A DNA stretch of 64,000 nucleotides from Actinocorallia sp. API 0066 (GTDB lineage: Bacteria; Actinomycetota; Actinomycetes; Streptosporangiales; Streptosporangiaceae). Under the pieces are notes generated by a model. It did not search any database, was not told the origin of the DNA, and saw only the letters and a list, made by a program, of their open reading frames with translations. The stretch lies in the NCBI RefSeq assembly GCF_020991275.1, contig NZ_JAJLQY010000002.1:372001-436000 (forward strand), read 5' to 3'. Positions 8,773-17,653 of this stretch are shown piece by piece. Position 1 is the first letter of the stretch, and each line of letters opens with the position of its first letter. A program made the position numbers and the translations under genes.

Positions 8773-10286
8773 TGCGCACCGGCAAGCTCTACGGGGTCGG
8801 GCTCGGCCCTGGAGACCCCGAACTGGTGACGGTCAAGGCGGCCCGCCTTATCGGCGCGGCCGAGGTCATCGCCTACCACGCGGCGCGGCACGGCCGCTCT
8901 ATCGCGAGGTCGGTAGCGGCCCCCTACCTGCGTCCGGGCCAGGTCGAGGAACTCCTGCTGTACCCGGTGACGACGGAGACGACCGACCACCCCGGCGGCT
9001 ACCGGGGCGCGCTGGAGGAGTTCTACGAGGAGTGCGCGGCAAGGCTCGCCGCGCACCTGGACGCGGGACGCGACGTCGTGGTCCTCGCCGAAGGGGATCC
9101 GCTCTTCTACGGCTCGTACATGCACCTGCACAAGCGGCTCGCCGACAGGTACGAGGCCGAGGTCGTCCCCGGCGTCACGTCGGTCAGCGGTGCTTCGGCG
9201 GCGCTGGGCCGTCCGCTCGTGGAGGGCGAGGAGACCCTGACGGTCCTGCCCGGCACCCTTCCGGAGGAGACGCTGGCGGGCCACCTGGCTGGCAGCGACG
9301 CGGTGGCCGTCCTGAAGCTCGGCAGGACGTTCCCGAAGGTGCGCGCCGCCCTGGAGGCCGCGGGACGGCTCGACGAAGCCTGGTATGTGGAGCGCGCCAC
9401 GACCGGATCCGAGCGGATCGAGCGGCTCGCAGACGTCGATCCGGCTTCCGCGCCCTACTTCTCGCTGGCCCTGCTACCGAGCCCGATGAACGCGCACGTC
9501 CCGGTGCGGCAGGAACTGACGCCGTCCAGGGCGGCCAAGGGCGGCGGCGAGGTCGTCGTCGTCGGCCTCGGGCCCGCCGGACGGCCCTGGCTGACACCCG
9601 AGGCCCAGGACGCGCTCGCCGCCGCCGACACCCTCGTCGGCTACGGCCCGTACCTGGACCGGGTGCCGCCCAACCCCAGGCAGCGCCGCTTCCCGACCGA
9701 CAACCGGGTCGAGGCGGAACGCGCCGCGCACGCGCTGGAACTGGCCCTGGAGGGCGCGCGGGTCGCCGTCGTGTCCTCGGGCGACCCCGGCGTGTTCGCG
9801 ATGGCCAGCGCCGTCCTGGAGGTCGCCGAGCGGGATCGGTTCGCCGGGGTGCCGGTGCGCGTCCTGCCGGGCCTCACCGCCGCGCAGGCCGTCGCGGCGC
9901 GGGCCGGGGCGCCGCTCGGGCACGACTTCTGCGTGATCTCGCTGTCGGACATCCTCAAGCCCTGGGACGTCGTCGCCGAACGGCTGACCGCCGCCGCCAG
10001 GGCCGACCTTGTCGTCGCGCTCTACAACCCGGCGTCCAAGACGCGGCGTGAGCAGATCGAGAAAGCGCGCGCGCTGTTCCTCGAACACCGCGCGCCGGAG
10101 ACGCCCGTGGTGCTCGGCAGGGACGTGGGCGGCGCGCAGGAGCGCCTGACCGTGACGACGCTCGCAGAGTTCGCCCCGGCCGACGTGGACATGCGCACCC
10201 TCGTGATCATCGGTTCGTCGACCACCAGGGCCGTCGAGCGGGCGGGCCGTACCGTCGTCTACACGCCGCGCCGCTACCCCGCCTGA
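8772..10286 (+). CDS. cobIJ: Fused precorrin-2 C20- and precorrin-3B C17-methyltransferase CobIJ
   Basis: Two SAM-dependent corrin methyltransferases are joined in 504 aa. The N-terminal half (about 1-245) is CobI, opening with GVGLGPGDPELVTVKA and containing VLAEGDPLFYGSYMHL. The C-terminal half (about 258-504) is CobJ, opening with VVVVGLGPAGRPWLTP and containing SSGDPGVFAMASAV and YNPASKTR. CobI methylates C20 of precorrin-2. CobJ methylates C17 and contracts the ring after CobG has acted, so this operon supplies consecutive steps. CobIJ fusions are known in mycobacteria and other actinobacteria. The 3' end overlaps convergent cobK by 13 bp. Confidence 0.95.
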   Translation: MRTGKLYGVGLGPGDPELVTVKAARLIGAAEVIAYHAARHGRSIARSVAAPYLRPGQVEELLLYPVTTETTDHPGGYRGALEEFYEECAARLAAHLDAGRDVVVLAEGDPLFYGSYMHLHKRLADRYEAEVVPGVTSVSGASAALGRPLVEGEETLTVLPGTLPEETLAGHLAGSDAVAVLKLGRTFPKVRAALEAAGRLDEAWYVERATTGSERIERLADVDPASAPYFSLALLPSPMNAHVPVRQELTPSRAAKGGGEVVVVGLGPAGRPWLTPEAQDALAAADTLVGYGPYLDRVPPNPRQRRFPTDNRVEAERAAHALELALEGARVAVVSSGDPGVFAMASAVLEVAERDRFAGVPVRVLPGLTAAQAVAARAGAPLGHDFCVISLSDILKPWDVVAERLTAAARADLVVALYNPASKTRREQIEKARALFLEHRAPETPVVLGRDVGGAQERLTVTTLAEFAPADVDMRTLVIIGSSTTRAVERAGRTVVYTPRRYPA

Positions 10287-11026
10287 GGGGTGCGGTCGCG
10301 GACCCAGGCGACGGCGGCCTCCGTCGTGGAGACCACCGCGACGCCCTCGGGCAGCGGTGGGCGCCGGACCAGGAGGACGGGCACGCCCAGCGCGCGCGCT
10401 GCGGCGAGCTTGGCCGACGTCATGGGCCCGCCGCTGTCCTTCGTGACGAGGACGTCGATGGCGTGCTCACGCATGAGGCCGAGTTCCCCGTCGAGGGTGA
10501 AGGGGCCGCGATCCAGGACCGTCCGTAGGTTGCGGGGCAGGGGCGGTGCTGGAGGATCGACCGACCTCGCGAGGAACCACAGGTCGTCGAGGTGGGCGAA
10601 CGCGCTGATGGTCTGACGGCCGGTGGTCAGGAACACCCGGTGGCCGAGCCCCGGAAGCGCGCGGGCCGCCTCGGCGACGTCGGACGCCCACCGCCACCGG
10701 TCGCCGGGCACCGGCTCCCAGCCGGGCCTGCGCAGCACGAGGAGGGGGACGCCCGTACGGGAGGCCGCCTCGGCGGCGGAGGCCGTCATACCGGAGGCGA
10801 ACGGATGGGTGGCGTCCACGAGCAGGTCGATCCGCTCGGCGGCCAGCCACGCGGCGAGCCCTTCGGGGCCTCCGAAGCCGCCCGTTCTGACCTCGCCCGA
10901 GGGCAGCGCAGGTCGCGCCACCCGCCCGGCCAGAGAGGAGACCGTCCGAAGGCGGGGGACGGCCGACAGGGCGTCAGCCAGCCTCCTGGCCTCGCCCGTC
11001 CCGCCCAGCACGAGCACGGATCTCAT
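10274..11026 (-). CDS. cobK: Precorrin-6A reductase CobK
   Basis: CobK reduces precorrin-6A with NADPH. The 250-aa protein begins MRSVLVLGGTGEARRLAD, with a Rossmann-type glycine motif. It contains DATHPFA, typical of CobK/CbiJ, and VTKDSGGPMTSAK near the C-terminus. ATG 11026 is used rather than a TTG four codons upstream. It converges on cobIJ and overlaps it by 13 bp. cobM lies 47 bp upstream in the same direction. Confidence 0.93.
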   Translation of the reverse strand: MRSVLVLGGTGEARRLADALSAVPRLRTVSSLAGRVARPALPSGEVRTGGFGGPEGLAAWLAAERIDLLVDATHPFASGMTASAAEAASRTGVPLLVLRRPGWEPVPGDRWRWASDVAEAARALPGLGHRVFLTTGRQTISAFAHLDDLWFLARSVDPPAPPLPRNLRTVLDRGPFTLDGELGLMREHAIDVLVTKDSGGPMTSAKLAAARALGVPVLLVRRPPLPEGVAVVSTTEAAVAWVRDRTPQAG

Positions 11027-11073
11027 GGCCCAACCCAATCAGGCGCGCGCGGTAGGCGGGCCACCGGGAGCGG

Positions 11074-11817
11074 TCAGTGGCGGACGCGGGTAGTGGAGTA
11101 CAGGTGGCTGTCGGGGAAGCCCTCGGCGGCCAGCACCCGGCCCACGATGATGACGGCGGTGCGGCGGACGCCCGCGTCGCGCACGAGGCCGGGCAGGTCG
11201 GCGAGGGCGCCGCGCAGCACGATCTCGTCGGGCCGCGACGCGTAGGCGACGACGGCGGCCGGGCAGTCCGCGCCGTAGGACGGCACCAGGTCGGCGACCA
11301 CCTCGTCGATCCGCTGCACGGCCAGGTGCAGCACCATCGTGCTGCGGCTACGGGCCAGCGAAGGCAAGTCCTCGCCTTCGGGCATGGGGGTCGCGCGCGC
11401 GGCGGTCCGCGTCAGGACGACCGTCTGCCCGACGCCGGGAACGGTCAGCTCACGACGCAGCGAGGCCGCCGCCGCCGCGAACGCCGGAACGCCGGGCACG
11501 ACCTCGTAGGGGATGCCCGCCGCGTCGAGGCGGCGCATCTGTTCGGCCATCGCGCTGAACACCGACGGATCGCCCGAGTGCAGCCGCGCCACGTCGTGCC
11601 CCGCCGCGTGCGCGGCGGTCAGCTCGGCGAGGATCGCGTCGAGATCGAGGTTCGCGGTGTCCACCTTGCGCGCGCCGGGCGGACACCCGTCGAGCAGCTC
11701 GGCGGGCACGAGAGCCCCCGCGTACAGGCAGACCGGCGCCCGCTCGATGATCCGCTGCGCCCTGACGGTGACGAGGTCGGCCGCGCCGGGGCCCGCGCCG
11801 ATGAAGTGGACGGTCAC
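11074..11817 (-). CDS. cobM: Precorrin-4 C11-methyltransferase CobM
   Basis: CobM is a SAM-dependent methyltransferase acting on C11 of precorrin-4. The 247-aa protein opens with MTVHFIGAGPGAADLVTVRA, has the SAM-site block ARLHSGDPSVFSAMAEQ, and ends in a normal CobM/CbiF tail. Its start overlaps the stop of the upstream PPOX-fold gene by 4 bp (ATGA), so the two are co-translated. cobL and the later amidation genes are not in the window. Confidence 0.94.
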   Translation of the reverse strand: MTVHFIGAGPGAADLVTVRAQRIIERAPVCLYAGALVPAELLDGCPPGARKVDTANLDLDAILAELTAAHAAGHDVARLHSGDPSVFSAMAEQMRRLDAAGIPYEVVPGVPAFAAAAASLRRELTVPGVGQTVVLTRTAARATPMPEGEDLPSLARSRSTMVLHLAVQRIDEVVADLVPSYGADCPAAVVAYASRPDEIVLRGALADLPGLVRDAGVRRTAVIIVGRVLAAEGFPDSHLYSTTRVRH

Positions 11818-12197
11818 TTCACGCTGCCGATCACCCGGTCGATCCTGATCTCGATGACCACCCGGTTCGGGTTCTCGCGCGGCGTCCGGTAGCGCTCGGT
11901 GTAGCGCCGGACGGCCTCGGCCACCGCCTCCGGCTCACGGCGCACCGTCGCGGTGCCCTCCAGCGTGGTGTAGCGGCCCTTGTCCACCTGGCAGACGACG
12001 GCGCGCGCGCCCGGCAGCGCGGCGTTGCGGGCCTTGCGCGACCCGCCGTCGCAGATGATCCGGGCGAGCCCGGCCTCGGGGTCGAGCGTCACCCCGACCG
12101 GGACGACGTGCGCGGTGCCGTCGGGCCGCAGCGTCGTCAACGTGCACAGGTGGTACTCGCGCCAGAACTCCACCATCGCATCGCCGAACTCGACCAC
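11814..12197 (-). CDS. PPOX-fold (F420/FMN-binding split barrel) protein
   Basis: This 127-aa protein has the pyridoxamine-5'-phosphate-oxidase split-barrel fold. The N-terminal pattern HLCTLTTLRPDGTAHVVPVG and the later ARAVVCQVDKGRYTTLEG fit the actinobacterial PPOX/F420-dependent group. The GTG start at 12197 has a GGAGGT site 7 bp upstream. It is translationally coupled to cobM, which suggests a role near the corrin pathway or simple co-transcription. The cofactor (F420, FMN or heme) and reaction cannot be assigned by eye. Confidence 0.8.
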   Translation of the reverse strand: MVEFGDAMVEFWREYHLCTLTTLRPDGTAHVVPVGVTLDPEAGLARIICDGGSRKARNAALPGARAVVCQVDKGRYTTLEGTATVRREPEAVAEAVRRYTERYRTPRENPNRVVIEIRIDRVIGSVK

Positions 12198-12436
12198 GCC
12201 TGACCTCCGCTTCCCGCTGCCCGAACCGTCGCCACACCCTAGCCGGACGTGCGTCGCGGCCCCGCCCCGGCCGTCGTGTTTCCGCGCGTTCCGGCGCGGG
12301 CGGGCGGCAGGGTGACGCCGTGCGCCCGGCCGTGATCCGGTCGCGAAAAAAACTTATCCACAGAATGGTGTTCGGTGGGATTTGTCCTGGTGGGTGGGGG
12401 CGAGGATGGGCGCGACCGACACGAGAGGGGATCACG

Positions 12437-12910
12437 ATGAGGCACGAGGCGAACAACATGGAGCCGGGCGCGGTGCGGCGGGCGCTGGCGGTGCTGCGCC
12501 CCGGCGAGGAAGCCCAGGCGCACGGCGACGCGGCGTACGCCGTCGGGCGGCTGCTGGCCACGGTCGAGCAGCTCGCCGGGCCCGGCGGCATGTACCGCGA
12601 CTGGAAGCGGTTCGACGCGGGGTACCGCTCGGTGGCGCCGCCGGGCCAGCACCCCACGATGGTGCTCAAACGGCTGATGCGGACGGTGCGCCAGCTCACC
12701 GAGATGAAGGGCGGCGTCACCCGGGGCGCGGCCACCGGCGTGCTCGCCGCGACGGAGGTGCTGTTCGCCGAGATCCTGCTCGGCGACGACGACGTGCCGA
12801 TCAGCACCGCACTGGAACAGCTGGAGGAGGCACGCGGCCTCTACCAGGAGTCACTGACCAGGGTGGAGGGCCTCACTCGGCTGTTGCGCGAGACCCTCTC
12901 ACCCGGATGA
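12437..12910 (+). CDS. Hypothetical helical protein, 157 aa
   Basis: I do not recognise this family. The start ATG 12437 (MRHEANNMEPG) follows a GAGAGGGG site. The protein is acidic and mostly predicted helix: a GEEAQAHGDAAYAVGRLLAT stretch, a segment with Trp and aromatic residues (YRDWKRFDAGYRS), then a C-terminal helix ending ESLTRVEGLTRLLRETLSPG. No signal peptide or membrane segment is seen. It stands alone between divergent cobM/PPOX and convergent def. About 75 bp upstream is an A-tract followed by TTATCCACA (12354-12362). Confidence 0.6.
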   Translation: MRHEANNMEPGAVRRALAVLRPGEEAQAHGDAAYAVGRLLATVEQLAGPGGMYRDWKRFDAGYRSVAPPGQHPTMVLKRLMRTVRQLTEMKGGVTRGAATGVLAATEVLFAEILLGDDDVPISTALEQLEEARGLYQESLTRVEGLTRLLRETLSPG

Positions 12911-12967
12911 AGAGCCGTCACGCCCGCCCGCGCGTTCCGCCTGGCGCGGCGCGCGGCGCGGGGCGGG

Positions 12968-13501
12968 TCAGGAGGAGGCGGCGGCCTCGGCCTTGCGCGC
13001 CTCGTACTCGCGCAGCACCTGCTTGCGCGCCTTCGCCGGGATCCGGTCGACGTAGAGCTTCCCGTTGAGGTGGTCGGTCTCGTGCTGGAAGCAGCGGGCG
13101 AGCTGCCCGGTGCCGTGCAGCGAGACGGGGTCGCCGTCGAGGTCGAACCCGTGGCAGTGCACGTGGTCGACACGGGCGACGTCGGCGTAGGGCCCCGGCA
13201 CCGAGAGGCAGCCCTCGGAGTCGTTGTCGAGGGTGCGGTCGCGGTCGGGGAACTCGACCGTCGGGTTCACCACGACGCCCTTGTGCTGCTCGCCGTGGTC
13301 GTCGACGCAGTCGTAGACGAAGATCCGCAGGTCGACGCCGATCTGGTTGGCGGCGAGCCCGACGCCGTTGGCCGCGTACATGCTCGCGAACATGTCGTCG
13401 GCGAGCTGGCGCAGCGCGTCGTCGAACTCCGTCACCTCCTTGAGCGGCCGATGGAGGACCGGGTCCCCGATGAGCGTGATCGGCCGTACGTTCCCCGACA
13501 T
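12968..13501 (-). CDS. def: Peptide deformylase
   Basis: This enzyme removes the formyl group from N-terminal methionine of new proteins. The 177-aa protein has all three family motifs: GVGLAANQIG, EGCLSVP and QHETDHLNG, the last holding the two metal-binding histidines and the catalytic glutamate. The start at 13501 (MSGNVRPITLIGDP) has a GGAGGGG site; an in-frame start 11 codons upstream lacks one. The short QHETDHLNGKLYVDRI C-terminal arrangement is usual for actinobacterial deformylases. It stands alone between convergent and divergent genes. Confidence 0.95.
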   Translation of the reverse strand: MSGNVRPITLIGDPVLHRPLKEVTEFDDALRQLADDMFASMYAANGVGLAANQIGVDLRIFVYDCVDDHGEQHKGVVVNPTVEFPDRDRTLDNDSEGCLSVPGPYADVARVDHVHCHGFDLDGDPVSLHGTGQLARCFQHETDHLNGKLYVDRIPAKARKQVLREYEARKAEAAASS

Positions 13502-13661
13502 TCCATCCCCTCCGTGGGCGTCTGCTCCCGCCATCGTATTGCAGGGCCCGAAGGCGGCGGAAAAGCCCGATCGGGAAAGGAGAAGTTCAAGATCCCTGTC
13601 GTGAAACGGGTGCGATGTCCTAGATTGCCTCAGCTGAACTTCTCAGATCTGGAGGCGTGGC

Positions 13662-15167
13662 GTGCGCTGGCTGGCGATCATCCTCGGGACGGCGCTGCTC
13701 GCGGGCGCGGGCGGCGGTCTGTACCTGCATCTGCGGGTGAAGGGCGATCCACGGGACGTCGCGGCCGAGTACTTCGCCTACTGGCGGGCCGGGGATTTCG
13801 ACGCGATGCGGACGCTCGTCGCGCACCCGCCGAGCGACTTCGTGACCCAGCACCGGGAGTTCAGCAAGGCGCTCCAGGTGAGGTCGCTGAACCTCAGCAC
13901 CCGCCCGGTGGTGCGCGTCGGGGAGCAGGAGGCGAAGGCGGACTTCACGGCGGTACGCGAGCTGCCGCCGGGGGAGTGGGCCGTGGAGTCGAGCCTGCGC
14001 CTGCGGGTCGTGGAGCGGCACTGGCGGGTCGTGTGGGGCCCGGCGACGCTCGCCCCCGAACTGGCGCGGGGCGGCGCCCTACAGCTGCGGGAGACGGAGG
14101 CGCCGACGGGCAACGCCGTCTACGCCGACGGCTCGCCGATCTCGCCCACGTCGTCCGTCACGCAGTACGTGGACAGGCTGCGCGGCCAGTACCAGACGGG
14201 GTCGGGCGCGACGGGCTGGGGCGTCTTCCTCGACGGGACGCCCATCAAGGTGTTCAGCGAGCCGAAAGCGCCCAAGCTCCAGACGACGCTGGACGCCAAG
14301 GCGCAGGCCGCCGCCGACAAGGTGGTGAAGGAGGCGCCCAAACCGACGGCGCTGGTCGCGCTGCGCCCCTCGACGGGCGCGGTCCTCGCCCTGGCCGACG
14401 GTGTCAGCAGCCAGGCAGTCACGCAGGGCGCCTATCCGCCCGGCTCCACCTTCAAGATCGTCACGGCCGCCGCGCTCGCGTCGTCCGGGCTGTCGCCGTC
14501 CTCCTCGGTCTCCTGCCCCGCGAGCAAGCTCATCGGGCAGCGCACCATCACCAACCACGACGGGCTGGACCTCGGCACCACAACGCTGCGGACGGCGTTC
14601 GCCAGGTCCTGCAACACGACGTTCGCCGACCTCGGGGTGAACCGGGCACAGGCGGCGGGGATGACGGACGCGGCCGAACTGTTCGCCTTCAACCGGCCGT
14701 TCGCGTTCAACGCCGCCCGGCCGAGCTTCCCCGCGCCGTCCGGCACCGCCGACCTCGCCGAGGCGGCCATCGGGCAGGGCCGGGTCCTGGTGTCGCCGCT
14801 CACCATGGCGGCGGTCGCGGCGGCCGTCGCGAACGGCACGTGGCGCTCGCCCGTCATGTTCCCCGTGGGCGCCTACGCCCAGGCCGGCGAGGACGTCCCC
14901 GACCCGCGGCCACTCCCGGCCGCCGTCGTGTCCGTGCTCCGCCCGCTGATGGCGGCCGTCGTCACCTCCGGCACCGCCGCGTCGGCGGGGCTGCCGCCGG
15001 GCACCCACGGCAAGACCGGCACCGCCGAGTACGACGCCACCGGCGCCGCCCACGCCTGGTTCGTCGGCTACCGGGGCGACCTCGCCTTCGCCGTCCTCGT
15101 CCCGTCCGGCGGCGACGGCGGCCGCACCGCCGCCCCCCTGGCCGCCACCTTCCTCAAAGCCCTCTGA
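13662..15167 (+). CDS. Penicillin-binding protein, MecA-N plus transpeptidase domain
   Basis: This 501-aa class B-like PBP cross-links peptidoglycan outside the membrane. Residues 4-22 form an uncleaved signal-anchor. Residues about 28-140 are an NTF2-like MecA_N domain. The transpeptidase domain has catalytic Ser262 in GSTFK, Ser316-Cys-Asn and Lys451-Thr-Gly. The dimerisation region between MecA_N and transpeptidase is very short (about 145-205), so the protein is smaller than standard class B PBPs. The GTG 13662 start has a GGAGGCG site. It may be a sporulation or stress PBP, which is inference only. Confidence 0.9.
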   Translation: MRWLAIILGTALLAGAGGGLYLHLRVKGDPRDVAAEYFAYWRAGDFDAMRTLVAHPPSDFVTQHREFSKALQVRSLNLSTRPVVRVGEQEAKADFTAVRELPPGEWAVESSLRLRVVERHWRVVWGPATLAPELARGGALQLRETEAPTGNAVYADGSPISPTSSVTQYVDRLRGQYQTGSGATGWGVFLDGTPIKVFSEPKAPKLQTTLDAKAQAAADKVVKEAPKPTALVALRPSTGAVLALADGVSSQAVTQGAYPPGSTFKIVTAAALASSGLSPSSSVSCPASKLIGQRTITNHDGLDLGTTTLRTAFARSCNTTFADLGVNRAQAAGMTDAAELFAFNRPFAFNAARPSFPAPSGTADLAEAAIGQGRVLVSPLTMAAVAAAVANGTWRSPVMFPVGAYAQAGEDVPDPRPLPAAVVSVLRPLMAAVVTSGTAASAGLPPGTHGKTGTAEYDATGAAHAWFVGYRGDLAFAVLVPSGGDGGRTAAPLAATFLKAL

Positions 15168-15204
15168 CCCTCAAAGCCCTCTGCCCCACGACCGGAGCGC
15201 CTCC

Positions 15205-15325
15205 CGCGATCCGCTGAGGGTCCGTCGGGCTGGCGCGGGGGCTAGCTGAGGGCTCGTTGGGGTGGCGAGTGGGCTAGCTGAGGGGCTCGTTGGGCTGAGT
15301 GGGGGCTGGCTGAGGGGCCCGGTGG
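15205..15325. repeat. Short imperfect tandem repeat between PBP and SDR genes
   Basis: The intergenic spacer contains about three imperfect copies of a unit of roughly 33 bp with the core GGGCTAGCTGAGGGCTCG followed by TTGGG. The clearest copies begin near 15237, 15271 and 15301. It lies between two convergent genes and has no open frame worth calling. GCTAGC centres make it slightly palindromic, so it could act as a weak bidirectional terminator. Confidence 0.55.
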
Positions 15326-15337
15326 ACTTGAGCGGGG

Positions 15338-16207
15338 TTAGGGGAGGGGGGCGGGGTCGTCGGTGGGTTGGGGGGTGGTGAAGGGTGCGTCCTCGGTGGT
15401 GGCGAGGGCCACGGCGTGGGGGAGCGTCGCGGGGAGTGAGACTTCGAGGACGCGTTGGGCGATCGCGCGGAAGGGGAGCAGCGGGCCCACCCAGCGGGGG
15501 GCGCAGACGCGGCGGGCGCGCCAGGCGATGCCGTGCTCCAGGGCGTCGATGCCGACGGACAAGGGGGTGACGCCGCTGATGAAGGAGGTCGGGGTGCGCA
15601 GCAGCGAGGCGGCCTCGGTGCCGAAGCCCCGGTGGGTCATGTCGGTGTCGAGTTCGGCGAAGTACGCGACGCCCACCCGGGCGCCGGTCGGGGCGAGTTC
15701 CTGGCGCAGGGTGTTGCCCAGCGCCTCGACGGCGGCCTTGGACGCGCTGTAGGCGCCCAGGAGGGGCGCGTGGACGGCGGCGGCGAGAGAGGAGACGAGA
15801 AGGGCGTAACCACGGGGGTGGGAGAGATGCGGCACGGCCGCCTGCAGCGTGTGGACGGTGCCCATCACGTTGACCCGGAGCGTCGTCTCCAGGACCGCGG
15901 GGTCGCCCTCGGCGACGGCCCACTGTCTGGCGATCCCGGCGTTCGCCACCACAACGTCGAGCCCGCCGACGGGCCCGGCGAGGTCGGCGACGGCCTCGGC
16001 GAGATCGGCGCGTGAGGCGACGTCGGCGGGCCGGTAGGGGGCGTCGCCGCAGTCGGCGGCCACCTCGGCGAGGAGTTCCGGTTCCAGCCCGGTGAGCAGT
16101 ACGCGCGCGCCGCGCCCGTGCAGCCGTCGGGCGAGGGCCGCGCCGATCCCGCGGGCCGCACCGGTGATGAGGACGCGCCTGCCGCGCAGTGAGGGTTGCC
16201 GTCGCAT
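15338..16207 (-). CDS. SDR-family NAD(P)-dependent oxidoreductase
   Basis: This is a 289-aa classical short-chain dehydrogenase. The cofactor motif TGAARGIG is at residues 15-22, NAG follows in VVANAGIA, and the catalytic YSASK follows a serine in LLVSSLA. The start ATG 16207 gives a normal N-terminus (MRRQPSLRGRRVLITG). The C-terminal 60 residues (RRVCAPRWVGPLLPFRAIAQ and on) resemble the extended SDRs of actinobacteria that act on alcohols or steroids; the substrate is not known. It is monocistronic. Confidence 0.88.
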   Translation of the reverse strand: MRRQPSLRGRRVLITGAARGIGAALARRLHGRGARVLLTGLEPELLAEVAADCGDAPYRPADVASRADLAEAVADLAGPVGGLDVVVANAGIARQWAVAEGDPAVLETTLRVNVMGTVHTLQAAVPHLSHPRGYALLVSSLAAAVHAPLLGAYSASKAAVEALGNTLRQELAPTGARVGVAYFAELDTDMTHRGFGTEAASLLRTPTSFISGVTPLSVGIDALEHGIAWRARRVCAPRWVGPLLPFRAIAQRVLEVSLPATLPHAVALATTEDAPFTTPQPTDDPAPLP

Positions 16208-16417
16208 GTGCGCGACGCTAACACCGCTTTGCGGGCGGCAGAAGGCCCGGAACCGGCCCGACAGAATCTGGGCCGCGTTCGCCCGTCCGGGGCGTGGGTC
16301 GGTTGGGTTGGCGGAGCGCAAGGGCTGAATCTCGGGAATAGGCGCTTTTCGTGGTTTATGCCAAATGGAGGCGACAGAAGGGTTTGGGTGGGCGCAATCC
16401 CTTGAGTTGATCACGGT

Positions 16418-16431
16418 CTGTCATGTGACAG
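16418..16431. promoter_or_regulatory. Perfect dyad upstream of a small secreted-protein gene
   Basis: The sequence CTGTCATGTGACAG is a perfect 14-bp palindrome 38 bp before the start of the small secreted protein. A weaker GTGATGGTCAC dyad follows at about 16437. The position suits an operator or activator site, but no cognate regulator is next to it. Confidence 0.4.
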
Positions 16432-16468
16432 TGGAGGTGATGGTCACTCCAAGTGAGGAGGGTTCGTG

Positions 16469-16690
16469 ATGAGTGCTTCGAGCTTCGCTCGCGGGCTCAT
16501 GGTCGCGGGAGCACTGGTCGGCGGGGTCCTCGTGGCGGCGCCGGCGGCGAACGCGTCCGCTACGACCGCTTCGACCGCACCCGTGACGGCTCCTGCGGGC
16601 GGCGGCCCGTACTGGTGCGACGGATGGGGAGGTTACTGCGACTTCGACGATTGGTGGTACGGGGACAGCTGGGGCTACTACTACTGGTGA
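16469..16690 (+). CDS. Small secreted aromatic-rich peptide, 73 aa
   Basis: No known family is recognised. The ATG at 16469 follows a GAGGAGGG site. Residues 1-30 form a Sec signal peptide (ARGLMVAGALVGGVLVAAPA, then ANASA), with cleavage likely after an Ala-X-Ala. The mature part is a Ser/Thr/Ala linker and then a tail extremely rich in Trp, Tyr, Gly and Asp (WCDGWGGYCDFDDWWYGDSW) with two Cys that could form one disulfide. It may be a cell-surface or structural peptide. A second small secreted peptide follows 140 bp downstream. Confidence 0.7.
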   Translation: MSASSFARGLMVAGALVGGVLVAAPAANASATTASTAPVTAPAGGGPYWCDGWGGYCDFDDWWYGDSWGYYYW

Positions 16691-16830
16691 GCCCGCGTTT
16701 CCCTGACGATCACTCGACGGCCCCTTCCCCTGGGAAGGGGTCCACCGCTGTCCGGGGGCCCCGCCGCGACAATTCGGAAGCACGTGACATACTCCATCCA
16801 TCGGTTACTCTCTGTAATGGAGGTTCTGCG

Positions 16831-17052
16831 ATGGGTAATGTACGTCTCGGTCGCCGGACGACGGTAGGGGTCATCGTCGCGGCGGGCGTCTGGCTCGGCC
16901 TGCCCGCCGCCGCCCACGCGGCTCCCGCGACGGCGCCGACGGCCGCCACCGCCGTCTCCGGGGGCCCCGGCTGCGACTTCGTCTTCCCGCCGCTGCCGGG
17001 ATGCCACGACCAGGACGCCTTCACCGGGCTGGGAGACAGCCACTTCTTCTGA
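16831..17052 (+). CDS. Small secreted peptide, 73 aa
   Basis: This is a second small exported peptide of unknown family. The ATG 16831 follows a TGGAGG site. Residues 1-30 are a signal peptide (TTVGVIVAAGVWLGLPAAAHA), with the Ala-His-Ala cleavage motif. The mature part has an Ala/Thr/Pro linker and a C-terminal segment GCDFVFPPLPGCHDQDAF with two Cys, then a GLGDSHFF end. Size, layout and Cys pair resemble the preceding peptide, so the two may work together, but no enzyme gene joins them. Confidence 0.68.
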   Translation: MGNVRLGRRTTVGVIVAAGVWLGLPAAAHAAPATAPTAATAVSGGPGCDFVFPPLPGCHDQDAFTGLGDSHFF

Positions 17053-17136
17053 GCTGGGAGGCCGCCTGAACGGCGCCTCCTTGCCCGTCACTCGGGCGCG
17101 GCGGGGGCCCTCACCCGAGGGCTCCCGCCGCAGGGG

Positions 17137-17586
17137 TCAGGACACGCAGAACTCGTTGCCCTCGGGGTCGGCCATGACGGTCCAGGAACCCGCGGGCTCG
17201 GCGACCCGCCTGAGCACCGTGGCCCCCCGCCCCACGAGCCGGTCGACCACGGCGTCCCGCTCGCCCTCCGGCGCGTGGACGTCCACGTGGAGCCGGTTCT
17301 TGCCCGTCTTGGGCTCGGGCACCCGGTTGAACAGCAGGCGGCGGCCGTAGCCCGTCCCGCTCACCGGGTCGAACGGGTCGTCGGGGTGCCGGACGGCCGC
17401 GGCGTCCCGGAAGAAGAGCCGCCCGGCGAACTCGACGGTGAGGTCCGGCGGGATCGCGCCGGACTTCAGCAGGTGCTCGATGAGCGGGCTGTTGTCCTCG
17501 ACCTCGTAGCCGAGCGCGTCCGCCCAGAAGACGGCCTGGTGGTGCGGATCCGCGGCGTCGAAGACGAGCTTCCAGCCGAGCGCCAT
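17137..17586 (-). CDS. VOC-family (glyoxalase-like) protein
   Basis: This 149-aa protein has two beta-alpha-beta-beta-beta modules of the vicinal-oxygen-chelate fold. The first is ALGWKLVFDAADPHHQAVFW. The second contains RLHVDVHAPEGERDAVVDRL and ends MADPEGNEFCVS, a signature of the Glyoxalase_6 group. Metal ligands in this subgroup are often incomplete, so it may be a binding protein rather than an enzyme. No operon partner is evident. Confidence 0.82.
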   Translation of the reverse strand: MALGWKLVFDAADPHHQAVFWADALGYEVEDNSPLIEHLLKSGAIPPDLTVEFAGRLFFRDAAAVRHPDDPFDPVSGTGYGRRLLFNRVPEPKTGKNRLHVDVHAPEGERDAVVDRLVGRGATVLRRVAEPAGSWTVMADPEGNEFCVS

Positions 17587-17653
17587 GAGGTTCCTTTCGT
17601 ACGCGGACGTTCTACCGGGGACCTTAGCCGCATGATCGCGGCCGGTCCGCGAC

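Noticed and set aside
12354-12362. TTATCCACA, a perfect DnaA-box sequence (also at 21264-21272)
   Set aside because: Single isolated boxes without a cluster, dnaA or dnaN genes nearby; not evidence for an origin.
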